The translations under genes were made by a program, and so were the position numbers. This document shows positions 27,274 through 35,910 of a DNA stretch of 64,000 nucleotides, one piece after another (the first letter of the stretch is position 1; each line of letters begins with the position of its first letter). Source of the DNA: Fodinibius saliphilus (GTDB lineage Bacteria > Bacteroidota > Rhodothermia > Balneolales > Balneolaceae); NCBI RefSeq assembly GCF_005869845.1, contig NZ_VAWF01000001.1, positions 620,001 through 684,000 of the forward strand. The letters run 5' to 3'. Under the pieces are notes generated by a model that ran no database searches, had not been told where the DNA came from, and was given only the letters and a program-made list of their open reading frames with translations.

Positions 27274-27900
27274 TTGAATTACCAAAACTCGCAATATAGC
27301 CCAAATACCCAGTTATCAGTTTTTCCGCCAGCGGTTAAACATCTGCTGATCGTGAACGCACTGGTCTTTATAGGAATGTTTACTCCTGTCATTGGTCCAT
27401 ATATTCAAAACTATGGGGTGCTCTGGCCCATTGATTCTGGGTATTTCCATTTTTGGCAACCGGTCACCTATATGTTTTTACATGGAGGAATGGGACACAT
27501 ATTTTTCAACCTTTTTGCTTTGTGGATGTTTGGACAATCCATCGAACGATTTTGGGGAACCAGACGCTTTACGATCTTTTATTTTTTAACAGGTATAGGA
27601 GCCGGTTTCTTTCATATGCTGGTTGGTGGGGGCGGTCCAACGCTGGGTGCCTCAGGAGCAGTTTATGGTATCCTGTTAGCATTCGGAATGATGTTTCCAG
27701 ACCGTCAAATTATGCTCTTAATCCCACCAATCCCTATGAAAGCAAAATATTTTGTAGCTATTTTTGGAGCAATCGAACTTATCAGTGGACTTACAAGAGC
27801 AAACTCGGGTGTTGCTCACTTTGCCCACCTTGGTGGAATGCTAGTAGGTTTTATTCTAATTAAGTATTGGGGATTAAAAAAACAGGAATCCTACTACTGA
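27274..27900 (+). CDS. Rhomboid-family intramembrane serine protease
   Basis: 208 residues with about six membrane helices. The catalytic Ser127 is in GASGAVYG and the catalytic His, probably His185, in AHFAHLGG; the HGGMGHIFFNLFALW segment carries the oxyanion His/Asn. It cleaves membrane proteins within the bilayer. The start codon is TTG at 27274: there is no ATG before helix 1, and the predicted N-terminus of about 20 residues is normal. It stands in tandem with a second rhomboid gene 96 bases downstream. Confidence 0.9.
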   Translation: MNYQNSQYSPNTQLSVFPPAVKHLLIVNALVFIGMFTPVIGPYIQNYGVLWPIDSGYFHFWQPVTYMFLHGGMGHIFFNLFALWMFGQSIERFWGTRRFTIFYFLTGIGAGFFHMLVGGGGPTLGASGAVYGILLAFGMMFPDRQIMLLIPPIPMKAKYFVAIFGAIELISGLTRANSGVAHFAHLGGMLVGFILIKYWGLKKQESYY

Positions 27901-27996
27901 TAATATTTTTTTTTAAATTATAGTAATTGCAGGTTAACCAGTTACGAACTGTTGGCTTAATGTCACGAAAATTGAAGCCAACCAGGTATTTAAAGC

Positions 27997-28863
27997 ATGT
28001 ATGACGATTCATTTGGAAATTCATTAAAGCGTGGTTACCGTGGTTTGCCTGTGGCAATACGAACGTTAATTACGCTTAATGTAGCGGTATTTGTACTACA
28101 GGTAATATTGGGGATTATTAGCCCGGCTTACAGCAATGCCCTGATAAATGCTTTTGCCTTTTATCCGGATTGGCAGACAGCACTGTTTCAGCCATGGCGT
28201 GCTTTTACTTATATGTTTTTACACGGAGGGACGTTCCATCTTGTCTTTAACATGCTTTGGTTATGGTGGATGGGGCGAGCCGTTGAAGAATCACTAGGAC
28301 CACGCACATTTTCTGTAATATACCTTGGGGCAGGTATCGGAGGTGCTCTCTTTAATATAGTTGCTGCTCCTTTATTAGGGTTTAATCCCGTTATTGGTGC
28401 TTCTGGTGCTGTTTATGGCATTATGGTATCTTTTGCAATGCTGTATCCTACAATGCCTATTATGTTAATTTTGTTACCCCCCATACAGGCACGCTATGTT
28501 GTGGCAGGTTTAATAGCTATTGACACCCTTTTGCTGGGATCTTCTGATGGCACAGCTCGCATTGTCCACCTGGCTGGGGCGGGAGTTGGATATCTGATGA
28601 TGAAAGCTCAACATAATGGTACCGAACTTGGTAAATGGATGTTACCGGTTGAACAGCTTTGGTACCGTTTGAAAAGTATTTATCAGCAAAAAAAATCGCG
28701 CCCCCAAAATGATCATATGTATTCGGTTTCTGATGTCGAGATAATTGATGAGACTGAGCAATCTGAACTGGATGAAATTCTCGAAAAGATTTCTGATAAA
28801 GGATATGATGGGCTTACCGATGCGGAAAAGAAAAAACTCTTCGAGCTCAGCAAAAAAAACTAA
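27997..28863 (+). CDS. Rhomboid-family protease with C-terminal cytoplasmic domain
   Basis: 288 residues. Membrane part as in the preceding gene: HGGTFHLVFNMLWLW, Ser136 in GASGAVYG, His191 in IVHLAGAGVGY. After about residue 205 a soluble tail follows, ending with a conserved-looking helical piece (LDEILEKISDKGYDGLTDAE, then KKKLFEL), found in many Bacteroidota rhomboids. The two rhomboids share only the core fold, so this is not a recent duplication. ispG follows after 73 bases on the same strand. Confidence 0.9.
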   Translation: MYDDSFGNSLKRGYRGLPVAIRTLITLNVAVFVLQVILGIISPAYSNALINAFAFYPDWQTALFQPWRAFTYMFLHGGTFHLVFNMLWLWWMGRAVEESLGPRTFSVIYLGAGIGGALFNIVAAPLLGFNPVIGASGAVYGIMVSFAMLYPTMPIMLILLPPIQARYVVAGLIAIDTLLLGSSDGTARIVHLAGAGVGYLMMKAQHNGTELGKWMLPVEQLWYRLKSIYQQKKSRPQNDHMYSVSDVEIIDETEQSELDEILEKISDKGYDGLTDAEKKKLFELSKKN

Positions 28864-28936
28864 TTATAAATTTGAATGATTACTCCCGTTTACTTCGTTT
28901 TTGTGATAAACGGACGCTTTACGAAAAAAAATAACT

Positions 28937-30193
28937 ATGTCTCATATTAAACGACGCGATTCAATACAGGTAATGGTAGGAGATGTACCCGTTGGCGGAA
29001 AAGCACCTGTTGTGGTACAATCAATGACTAATACTGATACCTCAGATATTGCTGCCACGGTTGAACAGATTAAACATTTACACCGGTCAGGGTCAGAAAT
29101 CGTACGTATAACTGTTAATAATGATGCTGCTGCAGAAGCGGTGCCACACATAAAAGAGCAGTTGTTGCAAGATGGGGTGAACGTTCCCATTGTAGGAGAC
29201 TTTCACTATAACGGCCATAAGTTGTTGGTAAAATACCCCGAAGCAGCAAAAGCCTTATCAAAATTTCGTATTAATCCGGGAAATACAGGAACAAAAACAC
29301 GAGATGAAAATTTTTGTACCATAGTTGAACAGGCGATTAAGTACGATAAACCAGTTCGTATTGGTGTAAACTGGGGTTCTCTGGATCAAAAGTTATTGGC
29401 AAGAAAGATGGATGCCAATAATGAGCTCGCAAATCCCAAATCCTCTAAGCAGGTGATGCTCGATACGATGGTGGAAAGTGCCCGCCGATCCGCTGAATTG
29501 GCAGAAAGCGTTGGGTTGGCTTCCAACAAGATTATTATCAGTTGTAAAATGTCGCATGTACAAGATGTGGTTCATGTGTACGAGCGCATTGCAGAACTAC
29601 TGGATTATCCATTGCATGTAGGGCTTACTGAGGCTGGGATGGGCATGAAGGGAACGGTGGCAAGTACAGCAGCTCTTTCCGTGTTGTTGCAGCAGGGAAT
29701 AGGGGATACTATTCGCGTATCTTTGACTCCTAAACCAGGAGGAGATCGTGCCGAAGAGGTTAGGGTTTGCCAACAAGTGCTACAGTCGCTGGGGATCCGA
29801 AATTTCGTTCCGCAGGTTACTGCATGTCCGGGTTGCGGACGAACCAATAGTACCTACTTTCAGGAGCTTGCAGAGGAAATACAGGACTATTTGCGTGAGA
29901 TGATGCCGATCTGGCGGGATGTTTATCCGGGAGTTGAAGAGATGAATGTGGCAGTAATGGGTTGTGTAGTAAATGGACCCGGTGAATCACGAAATGCCAA
30001 TATAGGAATTTCACTTCCGGGGACATTTGAAGAACCAAAAGCGCCGGTCTATATGGATGGGGACCATCATTCTACCTTGCGTGGTGATCATATTGGAAAA
30101 GAATTTAGAGAGATACTGGATAACTATGTAAGACGAAATTATGGAAAGAGCAGTGAAGAAGAGACTGAAACTGTGCAACAGGCAGGGGAATAA
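28937..30193 (+). CDS. ispG: 4-hydroxy-3-methylbut-2-en-1-yl diphosphate synthase
   Basis: 418 residues; the 4Fe-4S enzyme of the MEP isoprenoid pathway that converts MEcPP to HMBPP. N-terminal TIM barrel ([37 protein letters not shown]) and C-terminal cluster domain with cysteines in [10 protein letters not shown] and [11 protein letters not shown]. It is the short bacterial form and lacks the extra insertion domain found in many Bacteroidota. It feeds isoprenoids such as the menaquinone tail and perhaps carotenoids. Confidence 0.96.
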   Translation: MSHIKRRDSIQVMVGDVPVGGKAPVVVQSMTNTDTSDIAATVEQIKHLHRSGSEIVRITVNNDAAAEAVPHIKEQLLQDGVNVPIVGDFHYNGHKLLVKYPEAAKALSKFRINPGNTGTKTRDENFCTIVEQAIKYDKPVRIGVNWGSLDQKLLARKMDANNELANPKSSKQVMLDTMVESARRSAELAESVGLASNKIIISCKMSHVQDVVHVYERIAELLDYPLHVGLTEAGMGMKGTVASTAALSVLLQQGIGDTIRVSLTPKPGGDRAEEVRVCQQVLQSLGIRNFVPQVTACPGCGRTNSTYFQELAEEIQDYLREMMPIWRDVYPGVEEMNVAVMGCVVNGPGESRNANIGISLPGTFEEPKAPVYMDGDHHSTLRGDHIGKEFREILDNYVRRNYGKSSEEETETVQQAGE

Positions 30194-30202
30194 TATTGTT
30201 AT

Positions 30203-30263
30203 GAGGAGATTCTTGCGCTTAATAACAGAAAAGGGCAAATAGGGTAGTGATGAGAATCTCCTC
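30203..30263 (+). promoter_or_regulatory. 11-bp inverted repeat covering codons 2-5 of the next gene
   Basis: GAGGAGATTCT (30203-30213) is perfectly complementary to AGAATCTCCTC (30253-30263), with 39 bases between. The right arm begins directly after the ATG at 30250, so a transcript entering from ispG would fold over the start region of the lipoprotein gene and could hold back its translation. Confidence 0.5.
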
Positions 30264-30879
30264 TGCCAGAAGTGTAGGCCTGATATTGGGAATATTAATA
30301 ATATTTGGCGGTTGTGATTCGGCCCCGGTCGATAAAAGGTACCTAAATTCAAAAGAATTTAAACAGTTTAGTAAGACTCAAAAACAAGAGTATGCCGCAC
30401 AAGTTAGTGACAGGCATTCTTTGGAAAAATTTATCAATGCACTTGTAGTGTGTAAAAAAAAGACGAAATTATCCTTTCCTTTGCAGTTTAAGAAAAATCT
30501 TTTGAAAAGTGACGGTTCAAAATGTTCGAGAGTAACGAAGCATTTTAATACCAGTTTTGACGTAGAAATTATAGGTTATTCCTATTTTGAGCCGATATTT
30601 ATTCGATGGATAATATTAGAGAGAGCGTCGGTATACGAAAACTTAGAATTGCTGGTAGTAACACATAAAGAGGATAAAGTACTGGATTTTCAGGTCGTGG
30701 GAAATTTCAGGAAAAATTTGTCACAAAAAATTTCAACGGATATTAGGGTGTCCCAAAAGGGGGATTTCGTATATATTACCTCTGTCAGTGATCGCAATTT
30801 AAAATATCCTATAGAACAGGAACAAATTGTGGAGAATAAATATCTCATTGGTAGGAAAGGGCAGATTGGTATCCAATAA
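30250..30879 (+). CDS. Small lipoprotein of unknown function
   Basis: 209 residues from the ATG at 30250 (a GTG directly before it is in frame). A lipoprotein signal peptide ends at Cys22 (IIFGGC), then a Lys-rich, strand-rich mature part without recognised domain. It lies 56 bases after ispG and 15 before a TPR gene, so it is probably read through from ispG. The start region is paired in a predicted hairpin. No homology recognised. Confidence 0.65.
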   Translation: MRISSARSVGLILGILIIFGGCDSAPVDKRYLNSKEFKQFSKTQKQEYAAQVSDRHSLEKFINALVVCKKKTKLSFPLQFKKNLLKSDGSKCSRVTKHFNTSFDVEIIGYSYFEPIFIRWIILERASVYENLELLVVTHKEDKVLDFQVVGNFRKNLSQKISTDIRVSQKGDFVYITSVSDRNLKYPIEQEQIVENKYLIGRKGQIGIQ

Positions 30880-30894
30880 ACAAACTCAGATGAT

Positions 30895-31656
30895 ATGAGA
30901 AAACTTATACTTTCGATCGCGTTATTATTTATTGTTCCCATTTTATTATTCGCACAACAAGCCGATAGTTCTTTGATTGTTAAGGCTGATTCACTGTATG
31001 AATCCTTTAATGAAGAAAAGGCTCTGGATTCTTACCTGAAGATTTTGGAACAAGAGCCTGAACATTATGAAGCTTTGTGGAGAGGTAGTTTCTTATACTC
31101 CAGAGTGGGAAACAGATTGGATAAGAAATCGGAAAAAAAAGAATATTTTAACAAAGCAATTTCTTTGGCAGAACGGGCATTGAAAGCAGATTCCACCGAC
31201 AGTCAATCCAACTTTGTGATGGCCGTTGCTAAAGGCCGTAAAGCTCTTATTTCCGGGGCTAAAGATCGTGTTGCAGCTTCGCGGGCAATAAAGAAATATG
31301 CTGATCGGGCACTCAAGGATGATGAAAACCATGCCGGAGCCTGGCATGTCTTGGGACGCTGGCATTTTAAAGTTGCTAATTTAAGCTGGATTGAGCGAGC
31401 AGCTGCCAATACCTTATTTGGTGGAATTCCCGGAGATGCTAGTAATGAAAAAGCAGCAGAAGCTATTGAAAAAGCGATCTCTTTAAATGAAGACTACATC
31501 CTTTATTACCTTGATTTGGCAAAAGTATATGAAGAGATGGGACGAGAACAAGATGCCATTGATAAATGTAATGTGGCACTCAAAAAACCATTGCTGACTC
31601 CGGATGATTCTAAATTAAAAAACGAATGTAAAGACCTTGTAGAAGATCTGCGTTAG
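30895..31656 (+). CDS. Exported TPR protein
   Basis: 253 residues with a signal peptide ending near LLFAQQ and no lipobox, so probably periplasmic. The rest is helical with TPR-like units (for example EALWRGSFLYSRVGN, AGAWHVLGRWHFKVANLSW, DYILYYLDLAKVYEEMGRE). The ALxxDxxxxGAWHVLGRW pattern resembles the bacterial relatives of the 'regulator of microtubule dynamics' TPR family. Partner unknown. Follows the small lipoprotein by 15 bases. Confidence 0.8.
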   Translation: MRKLILSIALLFIVPILLFAQQADSSLIVKADSLYESFNEEKALDSYLKILEQEPEHYEALWRGSFLYSRVGNRLDKKSEKKEYFNKAISLAERALKADSTDSQSNFVMAVAKGRKALISGAKDRVAASRAIKKYADRALKDDENHAGAWHVLGRWHFKVANLSWIERAAANTLFGGIPGDASNEKAAEAIEKAISLNEDYILYYLDLAKVYEEMGREQDAIDKCNVALKKPLLTPDDSKLKNECKDLVEDLR

Positions 31657-31719
31657 TTTTTGTGAGAGAATAAGTTAGGAATTTTATATAAACTTTTTTT
31701 AACAAAGTATTTCTGAATA

Positions 31720-32715
31720 GTGGTTGTTGATAAAACTGATCTTAATAGAATTGGTGTGTTAACATCAGGTGGTGATGCCCCGGGCATGAATGCTGCGATA
31801 CGGGCCGTGATAAGAACGTGTGTCTATTATGGAATTACCCCTTATGGCATTTACCAGGGGTATGATGGATTGATAAAAAATAAATTCAAAAAAATGAATG
31901 CCGGTTCTGTGAAACATATCATCCATCAAGGTGGCACGATACTAAAATCGGCACGAAGCTTGGATTTTAAAACTAAAGAAGGCAGGCAAAAAGCATGGGA
32001 GAATGTAAAGAAGCACGAGCTTGATGGGCTTGTAGTTATTGGAGGTGACGGTACTTTTAATGGGGCTATGGTTTTTGGAAATGAACACGATTTCCCGATT
32101 GTAGGGATACCTGGTACTATTGATAATGATATCTACGGCACTGATTTCACAGTAGGTTTTGATACGGCCGTAAATACGGTTGTTGATGCTGTAGACCAAA
32201 TTCGAGACACTGCAACTTCTCATAATCGGTTGTTTTTTATTGAAGTTATGGGACGTGATGCCGGCTTTATTGCGGTTTATTCAGGTATTGCAGCTGGATC
32301 AGAAGAGGTGCTTATTCCTGAAAAAGATCGAGGTATAGAACAGCTTTTCGAATCATTAGATCGTACCTCTCAACGTCAAAAAAGTTCACGTCTTGTGCTA
32401 GTAGCCGAAGGGGATAAAAATGGAAGTGTCTATGATCTCGAGGATGAAGTAAAAGAACGATTTGGTGATCGTTATGAGACAAAAGTGACTATCTTGGGCC
32501 ATGTGCAACGGGGCGGTCGGCCTAGTTGTGCTGACCGTGTTTTGGCCAGCAGATTGGGAGTTAATGCCGTTGAGGCCCTTATGGATGGACATCATAATGA
32601 AATGGTAGGGGTAAGGAACCGGAAAGTGAAGTTCACGGATTTTGAGAAAGCTACAAAGCAGAATCCGAAGATGGACGATGAGCTGCTACGTATTGCTGAT
32701 ATCATATCTATTTAA
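31720..32715 (+). CDS. pfkA: ATP-dependent 6-phosphofructokinase
   Basis: 331 residues; phosphorylates fructose-6-phosphate in glycolysis. Motifs: LTSGGDAPGMNAAIRAV, VIGGDGTFNGA, GIPGTIDNDI and EVMGRDAGFIA. The Gly in GGDG and in PGTIDND point to ATP rather than pyrophosphate as donor. The start codon is GTG at 31720; no ATG precedes the conserved N-terminus. It heads a close-set group (GH13, thioredoxin-like, pabC, pabB) with a 32-base gap to the next gene. Confidence 0.96.
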   Translation: MVVDKTDLNRIGVLTSGGDAPGMNAAIRAVIRTCVYYGITPYGIYQGYDGLIKNKFKKMNAGSVKHIIHQGGTILKSARSLDFKTKEGRQKAWENVKKHELDGLVVIGGDGTFNGAMVFGNEHDFPIVGIPGTIDNDIYGTDFTVGFDTAVNTVVDAVDQIRDTATSHNRLFFIEVMGRDAGFIAVYSGIAAGSEEVLIPEKDRGIEQLFESLDRTSQRQKSSRLVLVAEGDKNGSVYDLEDEVKERFGDRYETKVTILGHVQRGGRPSCADRVLASRLGVNAVEALMDGHHNEMVGVRNRKVKFTDFEKATKQNPKMDDELLRIADIISI

Positions 32716-32747
32716 TTGTATTTCAAGAATAAAAATAAGCAGCTGCC

Positions 32748-34517
32748 TTGTTAGAACAGCAGGATAAAGAATACACTACGCCCGAGTGGGCCAAACATGT
32801 TATTTGGTATCAAATATTTCCAGAACGTTTTTGCAATGGAGATCCCTCTAATGACCCTACTCGTGAGCGGCTGGGAATGCCGGAAGGATGGGAAATTTCT
32901 CCCTGGACAGGTGATTGGTATGAACAGGCTCTTTGGGAAAAAGAATACAGCAATACGTTTCGAAAAAGTGTTTATAAACGACGTTATGGCGGCGACTTAC
33001 AAGGCATTTTAGATAAGCTGGATTATCTGGAAGAGTTGGGAATAGGAGGGATATATCTTAATCCCGTTTTTGATGCGGTATCTCTGCATAAGTATGATGC
33101 CAGTTGTTATCACCATGTAGATCGATTTTTTGGACCCGACCCTGAGGGAGATGCCCAAATTATGAAAGCAGAAGACCCCAGCGATTCGTCTACCTGGCAA
33201 TGGACATCTGCCGATAAGTTGCTTCTTAAGTTGATTAAGGAAGTCCATAAGCGTGGTATGAAAATTATTCTAGATGGCGTTTTTAACCATACTGGAACTG
33301 ATTTCTGGGCTTTCCGGGATATTTTAGAACATCAGGAGCATTCACAGTTTAAAGACTGGTATGCTATACAGTCTTTTAAAGACCCCTCAGAACCCAATAG
33401 TGAATTTTTATATGACAGCTGGTGGGGGGTTAAAAGTCTGCCGGCTCTCAAAGAAGAGGGAAAGACATTGGCAGCACCGGTTAGAGAACATATTTTTGAA
33501 ATTACCAGGCGTTGGATGGATCCGGACGGGGATGGAGATCCGTCAGATGGTATTGACGGCTGGCGTTTAGATGTGCCTGAAGAGATAGGGAAGGATTTTT
33601 GGAAAGAGTGGAATGAGCTTGTTGAGTCTATTAACCCTGAAGCATTTACGGTAGGGGAAATTTGGACCAAGAAATCTAAAGATTGGGTGGGTAAAGATCT
33701 GTTCAAGTCATCGATGAACTATCCATTTACTAATGCTGTCATAGAATATCTGGTAAATGAATCGGTGAAAGCATCAGAGTTCTTAAAAGAATTACGTGCA
33801 CTTCGGCGTCAATTTCCGCATGAGGCCCAATTTGTTTTACAAAACTTGATGGATAGCCATGATACCCCTCGGCTGGCTTCCATGATTGTAAATTCTGATC
33901 TGGAATTTGGTGAAGAAACCAAGCCTAACGAAGGATTCAAGGTACGGAAACCGACTGTTGAGGAGCGTAGACTGCAACGCCTTATTGCCCTGTTTCAATA
34001 TACTTACGTTGGGGCACCGATGATCTATTATGGCACAGAGGCCGGAATGTGGGGTGCCGATGATCCCGATGACCGAAAACCGATGGTTTGGCCAGAGTAT
34101 GAGTATGATCCCGAACAAAAACATCCATTGGGGGAAGATCGTCCGGTAGATGAAAATAGCTTTGACAGCCAGCTTTTCAAGTGGTACAAAAAGCTCGGGG
34201 CCATAAGAAATACTCGCCTTTCGCTTAGGATAGGGGGATTTCAAGAACTAGCCGTTGATAATGCACAAAATGTATTTTGTTATGCACGTATCTTGAATCA
34301 GAACATGTTCTGTATCGTGGTTATTAATAGATCAGAAAAGACACAAAAGGTATCAATTCCGCTCTCAAATTTTGATATTCCAGCAGATAAACATTTTGAA
34401 AATTTAGTAACCGATACACGCATCAGAATAAATGGGGAAGAGGCAACTCTAACTCTTTCTCCTGTAACCGGTGCAATTTTAGCACCTGAGAAACAAGATA
34501 ATGCAAATAGATCCTAA
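32748..34517 (+). CDS. Cytoplasmic GH13 alpha-glucan hydrolase (neopullulanase/cyclomaltodextrinase-like)
   Basis: 589 residues, no signal peptide, TTG start at 32748. A complete GH13 barrel starts directly with HVIWYQIFPERFCNGD. Catalytic residues are visible: nucleophile Asp in DGWRLDVPEEIG, acid Glu in FTVGEIW and the third Asp in MDSHDTPRL; the NPVFDAVSLHKYD segment is typical of neopullulanase-type enzymes. It probably trims imported malto-oligosaccharides inside the cell, close to pfkA and upstream of the maltose phosphorylase group. Its last 17 bases overlap the next gene. Substrate preference cannot be fixed. Confidence 0.9.
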   Translation: MLEQQDKEYTTPEWAKHVIWYQIFPERFCNGDPSNDPTRERLGMPEGWEISPWTGDWYEQALWEKEYSNTFRKSVYKRRYGGDLQGILDKLDYLEELGIGGIYLNPVFDAVSLHKYDASCYHHVDRFFGPDPEGDAQIMKAEDPSDSSTWQWTSADKLLLKLIKEVHKRGMKIILDGVFNHTGTDFWAFRDILEHQEHSQFKDWYAIQSFKDPSEPNSEFLYDSWWGVKSLPALKEEGKTLAAPVREHIFEITRRWMDPDGDGDPSDGIDGWRLDVPEEIGKDFWKEWNELVESINPEAFTVGEIWTKKSKDWVGKDLFKSSMNYPFTNAVIEYLVNESVKASEFLKELRALRRQFPHEAQFVLQNLMDSHDTPRLASMIVNSDLEFGEETKPNEGFKVRKPTVEERRLQRLIALFQYTYVGAPMIYYGTEAGMWGADDPDDRKPMVWPEYEYDPEQKHPLGEDRPVDENSFDSQLFKWYKKLGAIRNTRLSLRIGGFQELAVDNAQNVFCYARILNQNMFCIVVINRSEKTQKVSIPLSNFDIPADKHFENLVTDTRIRINGEEATLTLSPVTGAILAPEKQDNANRS

Positions 34518-35046
34518 ATATTTTAACACTTTTTTAGTGATTGTTGCTCTCGTGGCGGCATCATTAATTACATTTTTCACCTTGCAAAATCGTAGTAATG
34601 AAAAAAGTGCATTTAAAGAACGTATAGCTTCTAACGATTCGTTACAGACGGTCTATTGGCAACAGGTTCAAAAGTCGGACAGTATTAGGATAGCAGACTT
34701 TAAGGGGAATTTTGTTGTGCTGAACTTTTGGGCCAACTGGTCTGATGCTACAATAGAATCACAGCAAGAGTTGGCAACATTGAAATCGCAATATAACGAT
34801 ACGCTACAAGTCATTGCAGCAGCGGTAGGTCTTCAAAAAAAGGAAGCCTTGGATTTTATTGCAGAACATAAATTTCCTTTTCATTTTGTTGCTGGTTCCC
34901 GTCAGTTTTCAGACCTGTCGGTTCCAGGGTTACCGGCACAGTTAATTTTCAACCCTGAGGGCAAGTTGCAGACTGTTTTTTTGGGGTACCAGAATGAAAG
35001 TCAATACGATAGTTTACGTTCACTTTTAAGCAATGGCTACAAATAA
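34501..35046 (+). CDS. Membrane-anchored TlpA-like protein without redox cysteines
   Basis: 181 residues: one N-terminal membrane helix (about 8-26, FLVIVALVAASLITFF) and a periplasmic thioredoxin fold. The place of the WCxPC motif reads NFWANWSDATIES, so both cysteines are lost, although the FWAxW frame and the cis-Pro region VPGLPAQLIF remain. It therefore cannot act as oxidoreductase; a binding or chaperone role is possible. It overlaps the GH13 gene upstream (17 bases) and pabC downstream (14 bases). Confidence 0.82.
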   Translation: MQIDPKYFNTFLVIVALVAASLITFFTLQNRSNEKSAFKERIASNDSLQTVYWQQVQKSDSIRIADFKGNFVVLNFWANWSDATIESQQELATLKSQYNDTLQVIAAAVGLQKKEALDFIAEHKFPFHFVAGSRQFSDLSVPGLPAQLIFNPEGKLQTVFLGYQNESQYDSLRSLLSNGYK

Positions 35047-35905
35047 AGAATGGATATGCTTTGACGGGGTCCTAAGTGATACAGAGACCGCGGTAGCGCC
35101 TGTCAAATCTCGTGGTTTAATGTATGGCGAAGGGGTTTTTGATACTCTTCGTGTTTATTCAGGGCGAACACTTTTCTTTAGTGATCACTATAAAAGAACG
35201 GTAAAAGGGCTTCAGTCACTGGGTATTACCATACCAGATTATTTATCAAAAGAATATCTCAAACAGGCTATAACGAAGCTATTATCGAAAAAAGATCTGC
35301 TTCATTCTGATGCTGTAGTTCGACTGCAGTTTTGGCGAGAAGGAGAACGCGGTTACCGTACAACTGAAGCCGGTCGCCTGCATTTTTCAGTTATGGCCTC
35401 GAAGTGTAAAGAAGTATATCCCCATCCTCACCTTGTTACTGTGGATTGTAGACGCACTCCAAGTCAATCAATGCCATCAGAATTTAAGTATACCAATGGT
35501 ATCAACTATATTCTTGCTGCAAAAGAAGCCAAGCAGCAGAAAGGTAGTGATGCCCTAATGCTGACGTTGGATCGAGATATATCTGAGACCACCATTGCCA
35601 ATATCTTTTGGCGAAAAAATAAGCAGGTCTATACTCCTTCAACAGAATGTGACCTGTTTCCCGGAATTACTCGCAGTATTGTGATGGAAGTAATTGATAA
35701 CCATTCATCTTTGAGTTTACGCCGTGGTAGTTTTGGTCTTAATCATATTAAGCAAGCTGATACTGTATGGATATGTAATTCTGTGCGTGAATTATTAGCG
35801 GTTAAAGCTCTAGATGAAAAGACGTATATTACAGATGACACAATGTTTAATGAGATAAAACATGCATTTGAAACCTATCGCGACCAGCATTTAGAACCTT
35901 TGTAA
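35033..35905 (+). CDS. pabC: 4-amino-4-deoxychorismate lyase (aminotransferase class IV)
   Basis: 290 residues; fold type IV PLP enzyme that releases p-aminobenzoate from aminodeoxychorismate for folate synthesis. Elements: SRGLMYGEGVFDTLRVYSG, the PLP Lys region FKYTNGINYILAAKEAK, and SETTIANIFW followed by TPSTECDLFPGITR. Class IV aminotransferases and D-amino acid transaminases look similar; the immediately following pabB (5-base gap) decides the call. Confidence 0.87.
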   Translation: MATNKEWICFDGVLSDTETAVAPVKSRGLMYGEGVFDTLRVYSGRTLFFSDHYKRTVKGLQSLGITIPDYLSKEYLKQAITKLLSKKDLLHSDAVVRLQFWREGERGYRTTEAGRLHFSVMASKCKEVYPHPHLVTVDCRRTPSQSMPSEFKYTNGINYILAAKEAKQQKGSDALMLTLDRDISETTIANIFWRKNKQVYTPSTECDLFPGITRSIVMEVIDNHSSLSLRRGSFGLNHIKQADTVWICNSVRELLAVKALDEKTYITDDTMFNEIKHAFETYRDQHLEPL

Positions 35906-35910
35906 AACCC

